Positions 35,635 through 44,599 of a DNA stretch of 64,000 bases are shown here, one piece after another. Both the position numbers and the translations under genes were made by a program. Each line of letters begins with the position of its first letter. Position 1 is the first letter of the stretch. The DNA is from Ectothiorhodospira sp. BSL-9 (lineage in GTDB: Bacteria; Pseudomonadota; Gammaproteobacteria; Ectothiorhodospirales; Ectothiorhodospiraceae), in the NCBI RefSeq assembly GCF_001632845.1, contig NZ_CP011994.1, forward strand, positions 806,001-870,000, in the 5' to 3' direction. The notes under the pieces were generated by a model that ran no database searches, was not told the DNA's origin, and saw nothing but the letters and a program-made list of their open reading frames with translations.

Positions 35635-36375
35635 TTACCAGTAGTTCTCGGTGGTGATGTGGCCCGGCTCGCGACGCCGGTTGCGCGTCATCCCTCTCGC
35701 CTTGAGCACGGCGCTGGTGTCGGCAACCATGTCCGGGTTGCCGCAGATCATCACCTGGGACACATCCGGCGTCAGCGGCAGCCCCGTGTGCCGCTCCAGC
35801 AGGCCGTTCTCGATGGCCGCTGGCACCCGCCCCGGCAAGGCTCCCCGAACCTCTTCACGACTGACGAAGGGCACGAACTGGAACTGGCTGTCCCGGTCCC
35901 GAAAGCCCTGGATGGTCTCCTGGTAGGTGAGTTCCTCGGCAGTACGCACGGCGTGCACCAGCACCACCTTGTCGAACCGTTGCCAGGGCGCCTCCGTCTT
36001 GAGTATGGACAAATAAGGACCGAGCGCCGTCCCGGTGGCGAACATCCACAGCACGTCAGCGTCGGGGATCTCATCCATCACAAAGAAGCCATTGGCCCGG
36101 GACATCAGTTCCACCGTGTCTCCAGGGCCCAGTTCCTGCAGACGGTTGGTCAAGGACCCTTCCGGCACGGTAATGAAATAAAAGTCCAGTGGCCGTTCAT
36201 CGGGCGCATTCACATAGGAATAGGGCCGGGCCACGCGCTCGCCATCGATGGTGACCCCCAGACGGTTGAACTGCCCCGCCTTGAAATCGTCCACGGGGGC
36301 TTCCACCCGCAGCGAATACAGTCGCTGAGTCCAGCGCTTGAGTTCAACCACCTCGCCCGTCAACCAACCTGCCAT
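35635..36375 (-). CDS. fpr: Ferredoxin-NADP reductase
   Basis: 246-residue bacterial-type flavoprotein moving electrons between NADPH and ferredoxin or flavodoxin. FAD site ARPYSYVNAP, the NADP-binding loop MFATGTALGPYLS, VMICGNPDMV, and the C-terminal GHITTENYW, whose aromatic end is typical of this subclass. Convergent with zur. A 9-of-10 FNR-like box lies 18 bp upstream of the start codon. Confidence 0.95.
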   Translation of the reverse strand: MAGWLTGEVVELKRWTQRLYSLRVEAPVDDFKAGQFNRLGVTIDGERVARPYSYVNAPDERPLDFYFITVPEGSLTNRLQELGPGDTVELMSRANGFFVMDEIPDADVLWMFATGTALGPYLSILKTEAPWQRFDKVVLVHAVRTAEELTYQETIQGFRDRDSQFQFVPFVSREEVRGALPGRVPAAIENGLLERHTGLPLTPDVSQVMICGNPDMVADTSAVLKARGMTRNRRREPGHITTENYW

Positions 36376-36392
36376 GACATTTCCCTTGACCC

Positions 36393-36406
36393 TTGATGGG
36401 CCTCAA
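36393..36406. promoter_or_regulatory. FNR-like box between fpr and tatD-like gene
   Basis: TTGATGGGCCTCAA matches TTGAT-N4-ATCAA at nine of ten bases. It lies 18-31 bp upstream of the fpr start codon (minus strand) and about 80 bp upstream of the plus-strand gene. If functional, it is so close to fpr that repression is more likely than activation. A chance match cannot be excluded. Confidence 0.35.
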
Positions 36407-36478
36407 TCGATCTGCCTATAACGTGTCGTCCCCCGACGTTTTTTTCAACGCCCCGGGGTTTGGGGTTATTCTTGAACC

Positions 36479-37276
36479 ATGCCTTCTTTCAGTATAGACA
36501 GTCATTCCCATTTCGATGTGGAGGCCTTCGAGCCCGACCGGGAGGCCTGCTGGGAGCGCGCCCGTGCCGCTGGCGTCGCGGCCCAGGTGGTGCCGGCCAT
36601 TGGCCGTGACAACTGGGAGAGGGTCCGCGACGTGGCCCATCGCTACCCTGGCATCCACCCGGCCTATGGTCTGCACCCGGTCTATCTGGACCGGCATCGG
36701 CCCGAGCACCTGGACGAACTGGCTGACTGGCTCGGCCGCGAACCGGCGGTGGCCGTGGGCGAATGCGGTCTGGATTGTTTTGTTGAGGGCCTGGACTTTG
36801 ATGCCCAGTGGACATACTTCACCGCGCAACTGGACCTGGCAGTGCAGTTCGGATTGCCAGTGATCATTCACGCCCGCCGCGCCGTGGACAAGGTGACCCG
36901 GGCAGTGCGCGAAAGGCCGGGCCTTACGGGCGTCGTACACAGCTTTTCCGGCAGCCGCCAGCAGGCCGACAAGCTTCTGGAGCAGGGTATGCTGCTGGGC
37001 TTTGGCGGCCCCATCACCTATCCCCGTGCCCAGCGCCTGCGGCGCCTGGTGAGCGAACTGCCACTGGAAGGGATCCTGGTGGAGACCGACGCACCGGATC
37101 AGCCCGGTGCCTCTCACCGGGGTGAACGCAACGAGCCCGCGTTCCTGCCCGAGATCATCCACACCCTGGCTCAGCTGCGTGAAGACGACCCGTTCAGGGT
37201 GTCCCAGGCCACCGCCGACAACGCCCGCCGCCTGTTCCGGTTGCCCGCCGATCCACCCAGCCAACCCGACGCTTGA
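36479..37276 (+). CDS. TatD-family metal-dependent hydrolase
   Basis: 265-residue TIM-barrel hydrolase. Metal ligands: DSHSHFD at the start (HxH), AVGECGLDC (Glu), PVIIHARRA (His), VVHSFSG (His) and LVETDAPDQP (Asp). Family: 3'-5' DNase / deoxyribonuclease activity (TatD, YcfH, YjjV). The short length and QVVPAIGRDNW near the start are most like YjjV. Followed 7 bp later by tcdA. Confidence 0.9.
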   Translation: MPSFSIDSHSHFDVEAFEPDREACWERARAAGVAAQVVPAIGRDNWERVRDVAHRYPGIHPAYGLHPVYLDRHRPEHLDELADWLGREPAVAVGECGLDCFVEGLDFDAQWTYFTAQLDLAVQFGLPVIIHARRAVDKVTRAVRERPGLTGVVHSFSGSRQQADKLLEQGMLLGFGGPITYPRAQRLRRLVSELPLEGILVETDAPDQPGASHRGERNEPAFLPEIIHTLAQLREDDPFRVSQATADNARRLFRLPADPPSQPDA

Positions 37277-37283
37277 GACATCC

Positions 37284-38051
37284 GTGACCGAAACACCCGA
37301 CATCCACGAACGTACCCGCATGCTCCTGGGAGACGCAGGCCTGGAACAGTTGCGCCGCTGCCACGTCTTCATCGCCGGCCTGGGCGGCGTGGGCGCCAGT
37401 GCTGCCGAGGCCATTGCCCGGGCTGGCGTTGGCCAGATCACCCTGCTGGATCACGACGTGGTGGGCCCCTCCAACCTCAATCGTCAACTGGTGGCATTGC
37501 ACTCCACCCTGGGACGCCCCAAGGCCCAGGTGATGGCCGAACGCATCGCCGATATCCACCCGGCCGCACGGGTGACCGTGCTGCAGGACTTCCTCAGCCC
37601 GGACAATGTCGCGGACCTGCTGCCGGCAGATTGCGACTTCGTGCTGGACGGCATCGACTCCATTGCCTGCAAGGCGGCCCTGGTCCATACCTGTCAGCAA
37701 CGCGGGGTGCCGGTGGTTTCCAGTATGGGTGCCGGAGGGCGGCTGGATCCCACCGCCATTCGCGTGGGCCCGCTGGCAGCAACCGAGAAGTGCCCCCTGG
37801 CGCGTGAGCTGCGCAAGCGCCTGCGTCGTCTGGGGGGGCATCTGGATTACCCGGTGGTGTATTCCATCGAGACACCCATCAAGGGAAGCGAGCACCGGCC
37901 CATTGATGGGCAGGTGTCCGGTCGCCCCCGGGCGGTGAACGGGACGATCTCGTATCTGCCTGCCCTGTTCGGGCTGACCCTGGCAGGGGAGGTGGTGAGG
38001 GGGCTGCTTGCCAGCCACCCCCTCCCCTGCGACCCACGGGCTGGTCTATAG
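37284..38051 (+). CDS. tcdA: tRNA threonylcarbamoyladenosine dehydratase TcdA
   Basis: 255-residue E1-like protein forming cyclic t6A in tRNA. The nucleotide-binding HVFIAGLGGVGASAAEAIARAG, LLDHDVVGPSNLNRQL, DGIDSIACKAALVHTCQQRG and VVSSMGAGGRLDPT are characteristic. The GTG at 37284 is chosen: the family starts shortly before ERTRMLLGDAGLEQL, and the codon follows the previous stop by 7 bp. ATG 37320 would cut into the domain. Confidence 0.92.
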   Translation: MTETPDIHERTRMLLGDAGLEQLRRCHVFIAGLGGVGASAAEAIARAGVGQITLLDHDVVGPSNLNRQLVALHSTLGRPKAQVMAERIADIHPAARVTVLQDFLSPDNVADLLPADCDFVLDGIDSIACKAALVHTCQQRGVPVVSSMGAGGRLDPTAIRVGPLAATEKCPLARELRKRLRRLGGHLDYPVVYSIETPIKGSEHRPIDGQVSGRPRAVNGTISYLPALFGLTLAGEVVRGLLASHPLPCDPRAGL

Positions 38052-38094
38052 TCTGAAGTGGAAGACGCAACAGGACCTCGTGTCAGGGAAACTC

Positions 38095-40335
38095 ATGAGC
38101 AAGACTCTACTCCGCCCCTCTACCGGTCCATCCCGGGCGAAGGACAAACCAGCGCCCAGTGATCTGGAGCGCGTCATCGCCCAGGTTCATGCCATGGACA
38201 GGGTGCCCGATGCCTGGCAGGGCAGTGATCACGTGCCCACCATGATTCCCTACATGGCCAAGGCCGTGGATGAACTGAAGCGCATTTACATCAGTCCACG
38301 CCTGAAGCAGTGGATGAGCGGCCAGGGCCAGGGCCGGTTTCTCAAGGATCATGACCGCTGGCTGGCTCATCTCCACCCGGATGACCGGGATGCGGTCCTC
38401 GATGCCCTGCAGGAAACCCGTGAGATCCAGCGTGCCTACTGCCTGGAGTACCGGCTCCAGGACCGGGACGGTCGACCCCACTGGGTTCGAGACATGGGTG
38501 CCTACATCCATGACGGGCGCCCCGAGCGGGCCGTCATCCAGGGCCTGATGATGGAGATCCCGGATCCACAGGGTGGCACCCAACCGGCCAAGGCCCATGA
38601 GAGCAACCCGCTGCCCGAGCCCTCCGGCCCCGCGGAGCCACCGCAACTGGCCAGGCATCTGCACCAGCTTCTGGACCAGGCGCCCATGGCCCTGTTGGCG
38701 GTGGACGACCAGGGGCAGATCACCTATGTGAACCAGCAGGCACTCACACAACTGGGCTATGCACGCCCGGACCTGCTGGGCCGCGCTGCCCATGGACTGC
38801 TGCTCAAGGCCCGCGAGGACGGCACGCCGGTCCCCTGGTCAGACTCCCCCCTGCATCAGGTGCTGCGCAGCGGACAACCCCTGGAACGGCTGGAAACCGT
38901 ACTTTGGCGCCGGGACCGCCGGGCCCTGCCGGTCCATCTGGCGATCACGCCGCTTCGCGCGGGGACCACTGCCAGCGGGGCGGTGATCACCTTTCAGGAC
39001 GCTACGGAATACCGTTCCATGTCCACCCAGCTGGACTATCAGGCCAGCCACGATCCGCTCACCGGCCTGCTCAATCGCCGCGAACTCATGTTCCGTCTGG
39101 AGCGCGCCCTGCACGATGCGAGGCGTCGGCATGTACAGCACGCTTTACTTTATCTGGACCTGGACCAGTTCAAGCTGATCAACGATACCAGCGGCCACCA
39201 GGCCGGCGATGAACTGCTGCGTCGCATTGCCACCCTGCTCACCGATCACGCCCGCCAGGGAGACGCGCTGGCGCGCCTGGGGGGAGATGAATTCGCAGCG
39301 ATACTGCACGAGGTCAGTCCCGAACAGGCCATGCGCCTGGCCGAGGGGATGCGTGAACTGATAGAGAACTACCGCTTCCACTGGGAGAGCCGCCAGTTCT
39401 CGCTCACCGTGAGTGTGGGGCTGGTGCCCGTGAACCGCCAGAGCAGCAGCGGCATCACCCTGCTATCCGCGGCCGACACCGCCTGCAACGCCGCCAAGGA
39501 CACAGGCCGCAACCGGGTGCATGCCTTCAAGAAGGACGATACCAGCCTGATGCGCATGCAGGGGGACATGCACTGGGTGAGCCGCATCCACTCGGCGGTG
39601 GAGGAAAACGGGCTGCAACTCTTCTGTCAGCCCATCCGGCCGGCGGCTCCAGAGGGACAGGAAGCGGGGACGCACTTCGAGATCCTGGTGCGCATGCGTG
39701 ATCACGATGACAAGCTGATCCCACCATCGGCATTCCTGCCGGCGGCGGAACGCTACAACCTCTCCACCCGCATCGACCGCTGGGTGGTGCGCCAGGCGCT
39801 GGACTGGATGTGCGATCAACGTGATCGCATGGGCCATCTGGATGCCTGTGCCATTAACCTGTCAGGGCATTCGGTGGGCAACAGTGAGTTTCTCAAGTTC
39901 CTGCTGGAAGCCTTGCAGGAGTCCAATCTGCCACCGGAGAAACTCTGCTTCGAGGTGACCGAGACCGTGGCGATATGCAACCTGGACAACGCCCGGCACC
40001 TGTTCTCTTCCCTGGGATCACTCGGCTGCCGCTTCTCCCTGGATGACTTTGGCAGTGGCATGTCGTCCTTCGGCTATCTACGCGACCTGCCGGTGCATTA
40101 CCTGAAGATCGACGGACTGTTCGTGCGCGACGTGGCTCAGGACGAGACCGACCGGGCCCTGGTACAGTCCATCAACGATATCGCCCACGTGATGGGCAAA
40201 CAGACCATCGCCGAGTTCGTGGAGTCGGAAGCCATCCTGCAGGTGCTGCGGGAAATGGGGGTGGATTACGTCCAGGGTCATCACATTGGCCACCCGGTGC
40301 CGCTGCACTCCATTACCCTCGGCGACACGTCATGA
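38095..40335 (+). CDS. PAS-PAS-GGDEF-EAL protein (soluble)
   Basis: 746 residues without membrane helices. Two PAS-like domains (about 60-175, with HPDDRDAVLDAL, and about 210-330, with APMALLAVDDQGQITYVNQQAL), GGDEF at 396-400 and an EAL-type domain in which the motif reads EIL (529-531, FEILVRM). RFSLDDFGSGMSSFGYL and DGLFVRD are preserved, so phosphodiesterase activity is plausible despite the EIL. ATG 38095 has CAGGGAA upstream. Cytosolic c-di-GMP enzyme, probably ligand- or redox-sensing through PAS. Confidence 0.9.
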   Translation: MSKTLLRPSTGPSRAKDKPAPSDLERVIAQVHAMDRVPDAWQGSDHVPTMIPYMAKAVDELKRIYISPRLKQWMSGQGQGRFLKDHDRWLAHLHPDDRDAVLDALQETREIQRAYCLEYRLQDRDGRPHWVRDMGAYIHDGRPERAVIQGLMMEIPDPQGGTQPAKAHESNPLPEPSGPAEPPQLARHLHQLLDQAPMALLAVDDQGQITYVNQQALTQLGYARPDLLGRAAHGLLLKAREDGTPVPWSDSPLHQVLRSGQPLERLETVLWRRDRRALPVHLAITPLRAGTTASGAVITFQDATEYRSMSTQLDYQASHDPLTGLLNRRELMFRLERALHDARRRHVQHALLYLDLDQFKLINDTSGHQAGDELLRRIATLLTDHARQGDALARLGGDEFAAILHEVSPEQAMRLAEGMRELIENYRFHWESRQFSLTVSVGLVPVNRQSSSGITLLSAADTACNAAKDTGRNRVHAFKKDDTSLMRMQGDMHWVSRIHSAVEENGLQLFCQPIRPAAPEGQEAGTHFEILVRMRDHDDKLIPPSAFLPAAERYNLSTRIDRWVVRQALDWMCDQRDRMGHLDACAINLSGHSVGNSEFLKFLLEALQESNLPPEKLCFEVTETVAICNLDNARHLFSSLGSLGCRFSLDDFGSGMSSFGYLRDLPVHYLKIDGLFVRDVAQDETDRALVQSINDIAHVMGKQTIAEFVESEAILQVLREMGVDYVQGHHIGHPVPLHSITLGDTS

Positions 40336-40347
40336 GGGTGCGCGACC

Positions 40348-41019
40348 CTATTCCCGGCGCAGGATGCTGTTGACCAGGGTGTCCGCCAGCCGGCTGGGGC
40401 GGAACGCCTTCCTGAGAACGACCCGGTCATAGCGGGTATCCACCCAGGTGAGCAGGTCCATGGGTTCTTGTGCGGCATCCCGCAGGTAGCTCTCGAAGAA
40501 CCAATCCAGCAGACCGGTCTTGGCCCAACGGTAATGGAAATAGGGCCAGAGACGCAGTTGCCGGGTCTGGTCCAGGGGCATGCCCTCCATCCAGTGCAGG
40601 TAGAGGGTACTCATCACACCCACCCGGTCGGCGCCGGACTTGCAATGAAACCACACCGGATATTCGATGCGATCGAGAAGCTCGTGGGCGGCATGCATCG
40701 ACTCGGGCGACGGCAGACTGCGGGAGTGCAGCTTGAGGTGCACCAGGGACACCCCGAGGCGTTGGCAGGCATCCGCCTCCAGGGCCATCATGGGGTTGTC
40801 CGGCTCCTCTCCCCGCAGGTTCACCACGGTGCGGATGCCATGCAAGGGGATGCGCTGGTGCAGGTGGCGGGGTGAGGGCTGGCCGGAACGAAAGGCCCGA
40901 TGCGATATCCGGTGAAAGTTGGACAGCCCGAACTCTCTCACCCATCCGTCATCGGCCCAAAGGGCATGCACATAAGTACGCGCCCTTTGGGTGCGCGTAC
41001 TCAGATCAACATGGCTCAT
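40348..41019 (-). CDS. Dual-specificity / tyrosine phosphatase family protein
   Basis: 223 residues. The CX5R phosphatase loop is HCKSGADRVG (about 124-133), with TVVNLRGEEPDN supplying a likely general-acid region. FRSGQPSPRHL before it is common in prokaryotic DSP-like proteins. Substrate unknown; lipid phosphates and phosphoproteins are both possible. Overlaps plsC by 4 bp, so the two may act together on lipid intermediates, which is inference only. Confidence 0.82.
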   Translation of the reverse strand: MSHVDLSTRTQRARTYVHALWADDGWVREFGLSNFHRISHRAFRSGQPSPRHLHQRIPLHGIRTVVNLRGEEPDNPMMALEADACQRLGVSLVHLKLHSRSLPSPESMHAAHELLDRIEYPVWFHCKSGADRVGVMSTLYLHWMEGMPLDQTRQLRLWPYFHYRWAKTGLLDWFFESYLRDAAQEPMDLLTWVDTRYDRVVLRKAFRPSRLADTLVNSILRRE

Positions 41020-41801
41020 GGGGCGTTGTGATGACCTTCAGACCCGGGTTTGGTCTCTGTGTTGTTGTGTATCCCGCATAGCACGTTGGTTCGGGACTCG
41101 ATCCACTCTTCCGCGTCAGCCATGATCTCCTCGGCCCGGCGGCCCTCTGTGGGAATGGGCGGCCCGATCTCCATGCGAATGGTGCCAGGATATTTGATGA
41201 AGCTGCCCTTGGGCCAGTAAAGCCCGGCGTTGTGGGCCACGGGGATCACCGGGCGACCGCTGCGGGCCGCCAGCACAGCGCCACCCAGCTTGTAACGCCC
41301 CCGTTCTCCGGGCGCGGTGCGGGTGCCCTCCGGGAAGATCACCACCCAAAGTCCTCGCTGCAGCCGGTCCTGGCCCTGGCGGACCAACTGGCTGATGGCC
41401 TTGCGCCCGGCCGAGCGGTCCACGGCAATGGGGTGCACCAGGGACATTCCCCAGCCAAACAGGGGGATGCGCATCAGCTCCTGCTTGAGCACCCAGACCT
41501 GGGGCGGGATCACCCGCTGCAATCCCAGGGTCTCCCAGGTGGACTGGTGCTTGCACAGCAGCACCTTGGCCTCACCGGCCAGGTGTTCGGTGCCGGTGAC
41601 TTCAAAGCCCAGGCCGCAGGTGACCTTGAGCCACCAGACATTGAAGCGGGTCCACTGGGACAGGACCCGGAAGCGGCCATGCCAGTCCAGGAGTGCGAGG
41701 AAGGGGAATGTGCAGGCGAACACGATGGTGGAGCCGGAAAAGCCGGCCCAGAACAGTGTGGCGCGGAGGTAGAGCAGCAGGGTGGGTTGGGGACGGGTCA
41801 C
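41016..41801 (-). CDS. plsC: 1-acyl-sn-glycerol-3-phosphate acyltransferase PlsC
   Basis: 261 residues. Acyltransferase motifs: CKHQSTWETLGLQ (HX4E in place of the usual HX4D), FGWGMSLVHPIAVDRSAG, and the FPEGTRTAPGERG substrate motif. An N-terminal membrane segment is present. Function: second acylation of glycerol-3-phosphate to phosphatidic acid. Located next to gmhB-glyS-glyQ, as in many gammaproteobacteria. Confidence 0.9.
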   Translation of the reverse strand: MTRPQPTLLLYLRATLFWAGFSGSTIVFACTFPFLALLDWHGRFRVLSQWTRFNVWWLKVTCGLGFEVTGTEHLAGEAKVLLCKHQSTWETLGLQRVIPPQVWVLKQELMRIPLFGWGMSLVHPIAVDRSAGRKAISQLVRQGQDRLQRGLWVVIFPEGTRTAPGERGRYKLGGAVLAARSGRPVIPVAHNAGLYWPKGSFIKYPGTIRMEIGPPIPTEGRRAEEIMADAEEWIESRTNVLCGIHNNTETKPGSEGHHNAP

Positions 41802-41880
41802 GGGGTCATTTCAGGGGTTTTGGGCAGGCTGCATGATAACCAGCGGAACTGACGCGGGCCAGTGCCGGGGGGGGGCAGAG

Positions 41881-41919
41881 GGCTTGACCGCCGCATCCAT
41901 GCGGCGAACACCCGCCTCC
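41881..41919. repeat. Composite repeat, copy B (truncated core)
   Basis: Contains half of the core of copy A (GCTTGACCGCCGCATCCAT then GCGGCGAACACCCGCCTCC) in the same orientation, but lacks the part with TGAATACATCCC. A GC-rich flank (41920-41946) and 41858-41880 are only imperfectly complementary, so the arms look decayed. It sits between gmhB and plsC, just after the gmhB stop. Confidence 0.65.
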
Positions 41920-41951
41920 AGAAACCCGCCCCCTCGGGAGAACTGGATGCA

Positions 41952-42527
41952 TCAGTGGCTTCGCCTGGGAGGGCCTCCCTGGGATGGGGGACACTGACGG
42001 AGAAGTTCCTGTACCAGTTCCGCCAGATTCCCATAGGCAGGGATGCCTTCGGCGATGCGGCCCTCGGCCAGGGCCCTGGCGCCGTTGCCGGTTCTGACCA
42101 GCAGGGGGCGACAGCCGGCGGCGGTGGCGGCCTGGATGTCGCGGGGGGAGTCACCCACGGCGGGCACGTCGGTCAGGTCGATACCCAGGTCCCGGGCCAC
42201 CTGGTGAAACAGGCCCGGCAGCGGCTTGCGGCAGTCGCAGCCATCGTCCGGACCGTGGGGGCAGTGATAGATGCCACGCAGACGTCCACCCACTGCTTCC
42301 ACTGCCCGGGTCATGCCCCCGTGGATGGCGTCCAGAGTGGCGGCGTCGAACAGCCCCCGGGCCAGGCCGCTCTGGTTGGTGACCACCACCACCTGCCAGC
42401 CAGCCTGGGTCAGCCGGGCGATGGCCTCCAGGCTTCCCGGCAGGGGAATCCATTCCTCCGGCGACTTGATGTAATCGGGGGAGTCCTGGTTGATGACGCC
42501 ATCCCGGTCCAGAAGGATGAGCTTCAT
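41952..42527 (-). CDS. gmhB: Heptose 1,7-bisphosphate 7-phosphatase GmhB
   Basis: 191-residue HAD phosphatase for ADP-heptose (LPS inner core) synthesis. LLDRDGVINQDSPDYIKSPEEW is the HAD motif I with the family insert; VVTNQSG is motif II; CPHGPDDGCDCRKP holds the zinc-binding cysteines; PAVGDSPRDIQAA is motif IV. Overlaps glyS by 4 bp. Confidence 0.96.
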   Translation of the reverse strand: MKLILLDRDGVINQDSPDYIKSPEEWIPLPGSLEAIARLTQAGWQVVVVTNQSGLARGLFDAATLDAIHGGMTRAVEAVGGRLRGIYHCPHGPDDGCDCRKPLPGLFHQVARDLGIDLTDVPAVGDSPRDIQAATAAGCRPLLVRTGNGARALAEGRIAEGIPAYGNLAELVQELLRQCPPSQGGPPRRSH

Positions 42528-44596
42528 GGCACCCGGGACAGGTCCGCCACCCGCAGGAACAGGCCAGCCAGGCGGTTGAGCAGGGCCAGGCGGTTATCCC
42601 GAAGGCTGGCATCCTCGGCCATGACCATCACCTGATCGAAGAAGGCATCCACGGGCTCGCGCAGGCCAGCCAGCGCAGTGAGTCCCTGGGTGTACTCACC
42701 TGCATCGAAGTGGGCCGATACCGGCGCCCAAAGATCCTCCAGCCGCTCGTGCAGAGTGCGTTCGGCCTCCTCCTGGAGATGTTCCGGGTCAACCTGGCCG
42801 GGCAGGTCGCCTTCCACCTTGCGCAGGATGTTGTGGATGCGCTTGTGGGCTGCTGCCAGGGGTTCTGCCTCGGGCAGGCCCAGGAAGGCTTCCACGGCGC
42901 GCACGCGGCGGTCGAAGTCCAGGGGGCGGGTGGGACGCACCGACAGCACGGCGTCGAACACCTCGGGGCGGATGCCCCGGTCGTGGTAGTAGGCGCGCAG
43001 GCGCTCCATGACGTAGTCCAGCACCTGGGGAACGGCCTCCATGGCAGGCACGGTGCCCTTGTAGCCCCGGGCCGCCTGTTCCAGCAGGTCCTTGAGGTCC
43101 AGGGGCAGTTCCGCCTCCACCAGGATGCGCAGCACGCCCAGGGCGGCGCGGCGCAGACCGAAGGGGTCCTTGGCGCCGGTGGGCTTGAGACCGATGGCGA
43201 AGATGCCCACCAGGGTGTCCAGGCGATCCGCCAGGGCCAGCACCCGACCCACGGCCTCGCCAGGCAGGTCATCGCCGGCGTGGCGGGGCAGGTACTGGTC
43301 CTCCAGGGCCCGGGCCACGGCGGCGGCTTCGCCGTCGTACTGGGCATAGTACCGACCCATGGTCCCCTGCAGTTCGGTGAACTCGTAGACCATCAGGGTC
43401 TGAAGGTCGCATTTGCACAGCCGCGCCGCGCGACGGCATTCGGCCTCGGGCGCCCCAATCTCCCCGGCCAGATATCCGGCCAGTTGTTCCACCCGCAGGG
43501 TCTTGTCGTGCAGGCTGCCCAGCTTCTGCTGGAACACCACGTGACGCAGGGCATCCAGATGACTCTCCAGGGGGCGCTGGCGATCCTGCTTCCAGAAAAA
43601 CTCGGCATCGGCAAAGCGGGGTCGGATGACGCGCTCGTTCCCCTCGCGCACCCGTTCCGGCTCCCGGGAATCCACATTGCTGATGGTGATGAAATGGGGC
43701 ATCAGGCGACCCTGCTGGTCCACCACGGCAAAGTATTTCTGATTGTCCTGCATGGTGAGGATCAGTGCCTCCTGGGGCACCTCCAGAAAGCGGGATTCGA
43801 AATGGCCCACCACGGCCACGGGCCATTCCACCAGGGCGGTCACTTCATCCAGCAAGGCATCATCCAGCACGGCCCGCCCGCCCAGTTCGGCGGCAGCCTG
43901 CTCCACCTGGCCACGGATGTTTTCGCGCCGCGCATCGAAATCCGCCAGCACACTGCCCTGTTGCGCCAGCAGTTCCGCGTAGGCGGCCGGCTCCGGCACC
44001 TGCAGGGGATCAGGGTGGTGGAACCGATGTCCGCGGGTCTCGCGCCCGGCAGGGATGCCCAGGATGGTGGCGGGGATCTGCCGATCACCGAACAGCAGAA
44101 CCGCCCAGTGCACCGGCCGCACGAATTCGGCGTCCCCATCGCCCCAGCGCATGCGCTTGGGGATGGGCAGACCCGCCAGGGCGGTTTCCACCACCGCCGG
44201 CACCAGGTCCACCGTCTCGCGGCCCGGCTCCACGTGGCGATGCACCAGCCAGGCGCCCTTGTCGGTTTCCATGCGCTCCAGCTCGGACACGTCCACACCG
44301 CAGGAGCCGGCAAACCCCTGGGCCGCCCGCGTGGGCTGACCGTCGGCATCGAAGGCAGCACTGACTGCCGGGCCACGACGTTCCATGGACTGATCCGCCT
44401 GACGCGGCGGCACGTTCCTGATCAACACCGCCAGGCGACGGGGCGCGGCATAGGCCTGACAGGCCCCGATCTCCAGCCCGGCCTCCGCAAGCCCCTCGGT
44501 CACGCCGCGGGCAAAGGCGTCGCGCAACTCCCGCAATGCCTTGGGCGGCAGCTCTTCGGTGCCGATTTCAATCAACAGATCCTGTGCATCACTCAT
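42524..44596 (-). CDS. glyS: Glycyl-tRNA synthetase beta subunit
   Basis: 690 residues, normal for the bacterial alpha2beta2 enzyme. The start LLIEIGTEELPPKALRELRDAFARG is diagnostic; the HD-like region (PRHAGDDLPGEAVGRVLALADRLDTLVGIFAIG) and a C-terminal anticodon-binding helical domain follow. Forms the complete enzyme with GlyQ, encoded 3 bp upstream. A cognate tRNA-Gly gene is at 52638-52711. The long open frame on the opposite strand is a coding shadow. Confidence 0.97.
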   Translation of the reverse strand: MSDAQDLLIEIGTEELPPKALRELRDAFARGVTEGLAEAGLEIGACQAYAAPRRLAVLIRNVPPRQADQSMERRGPAVSAAFDADGQPTRAAQGFAGSCGVDVSELERMETDKGAWLVHRHVEPGRETVDLVPAVVETALAGLPIPKRMRWGDGDAEFVRPVHWAVLLFGDRQIPATILGIPAGRETRGHRFHHPDPLQVPEPAAYAELLAQQGSVLADFDARRENIRGQVEQAAAELGGRAVLDDALLDEVTALVEWPVAVVGHFESRFLEVPQEALILTMQDNQKYFAVVDQQGRLMPHFITISNVDSREPERVREGNERVIRPRFADAEFFWKQDRQRPLESHLDALRHVVFQQKLGSLHDKTLRVEQLAGYLAGEIGAPEAECRRAARLCKCDLQTLMVYEFTELQGTMGRYYAQYDGEAAAVARALEDQYLPRHAGDDLPGEAVGRVLALADRLDTLVGIFAIGLKPTGAKDPFGLRRAALGVLRILVEAELPLDLKDLLEQAARGYKGTVPAMEAVPQVLDYVMERLRAYYHDRGIRPEVFDAVLSVRPTRPLDFDRRVRAVEAFLGLPEAEPLAAAHKRIHNILRKVEGDLPGQVDPEHLQEEAERTLHERLEDLWAPVSAHFDAGEYTQGLTALAGLREPVDAFFDQVMVMAEDASLRDNRLALLNRLAGLFLRVADLSRVP

Positions 44597-44599
44597 GTC

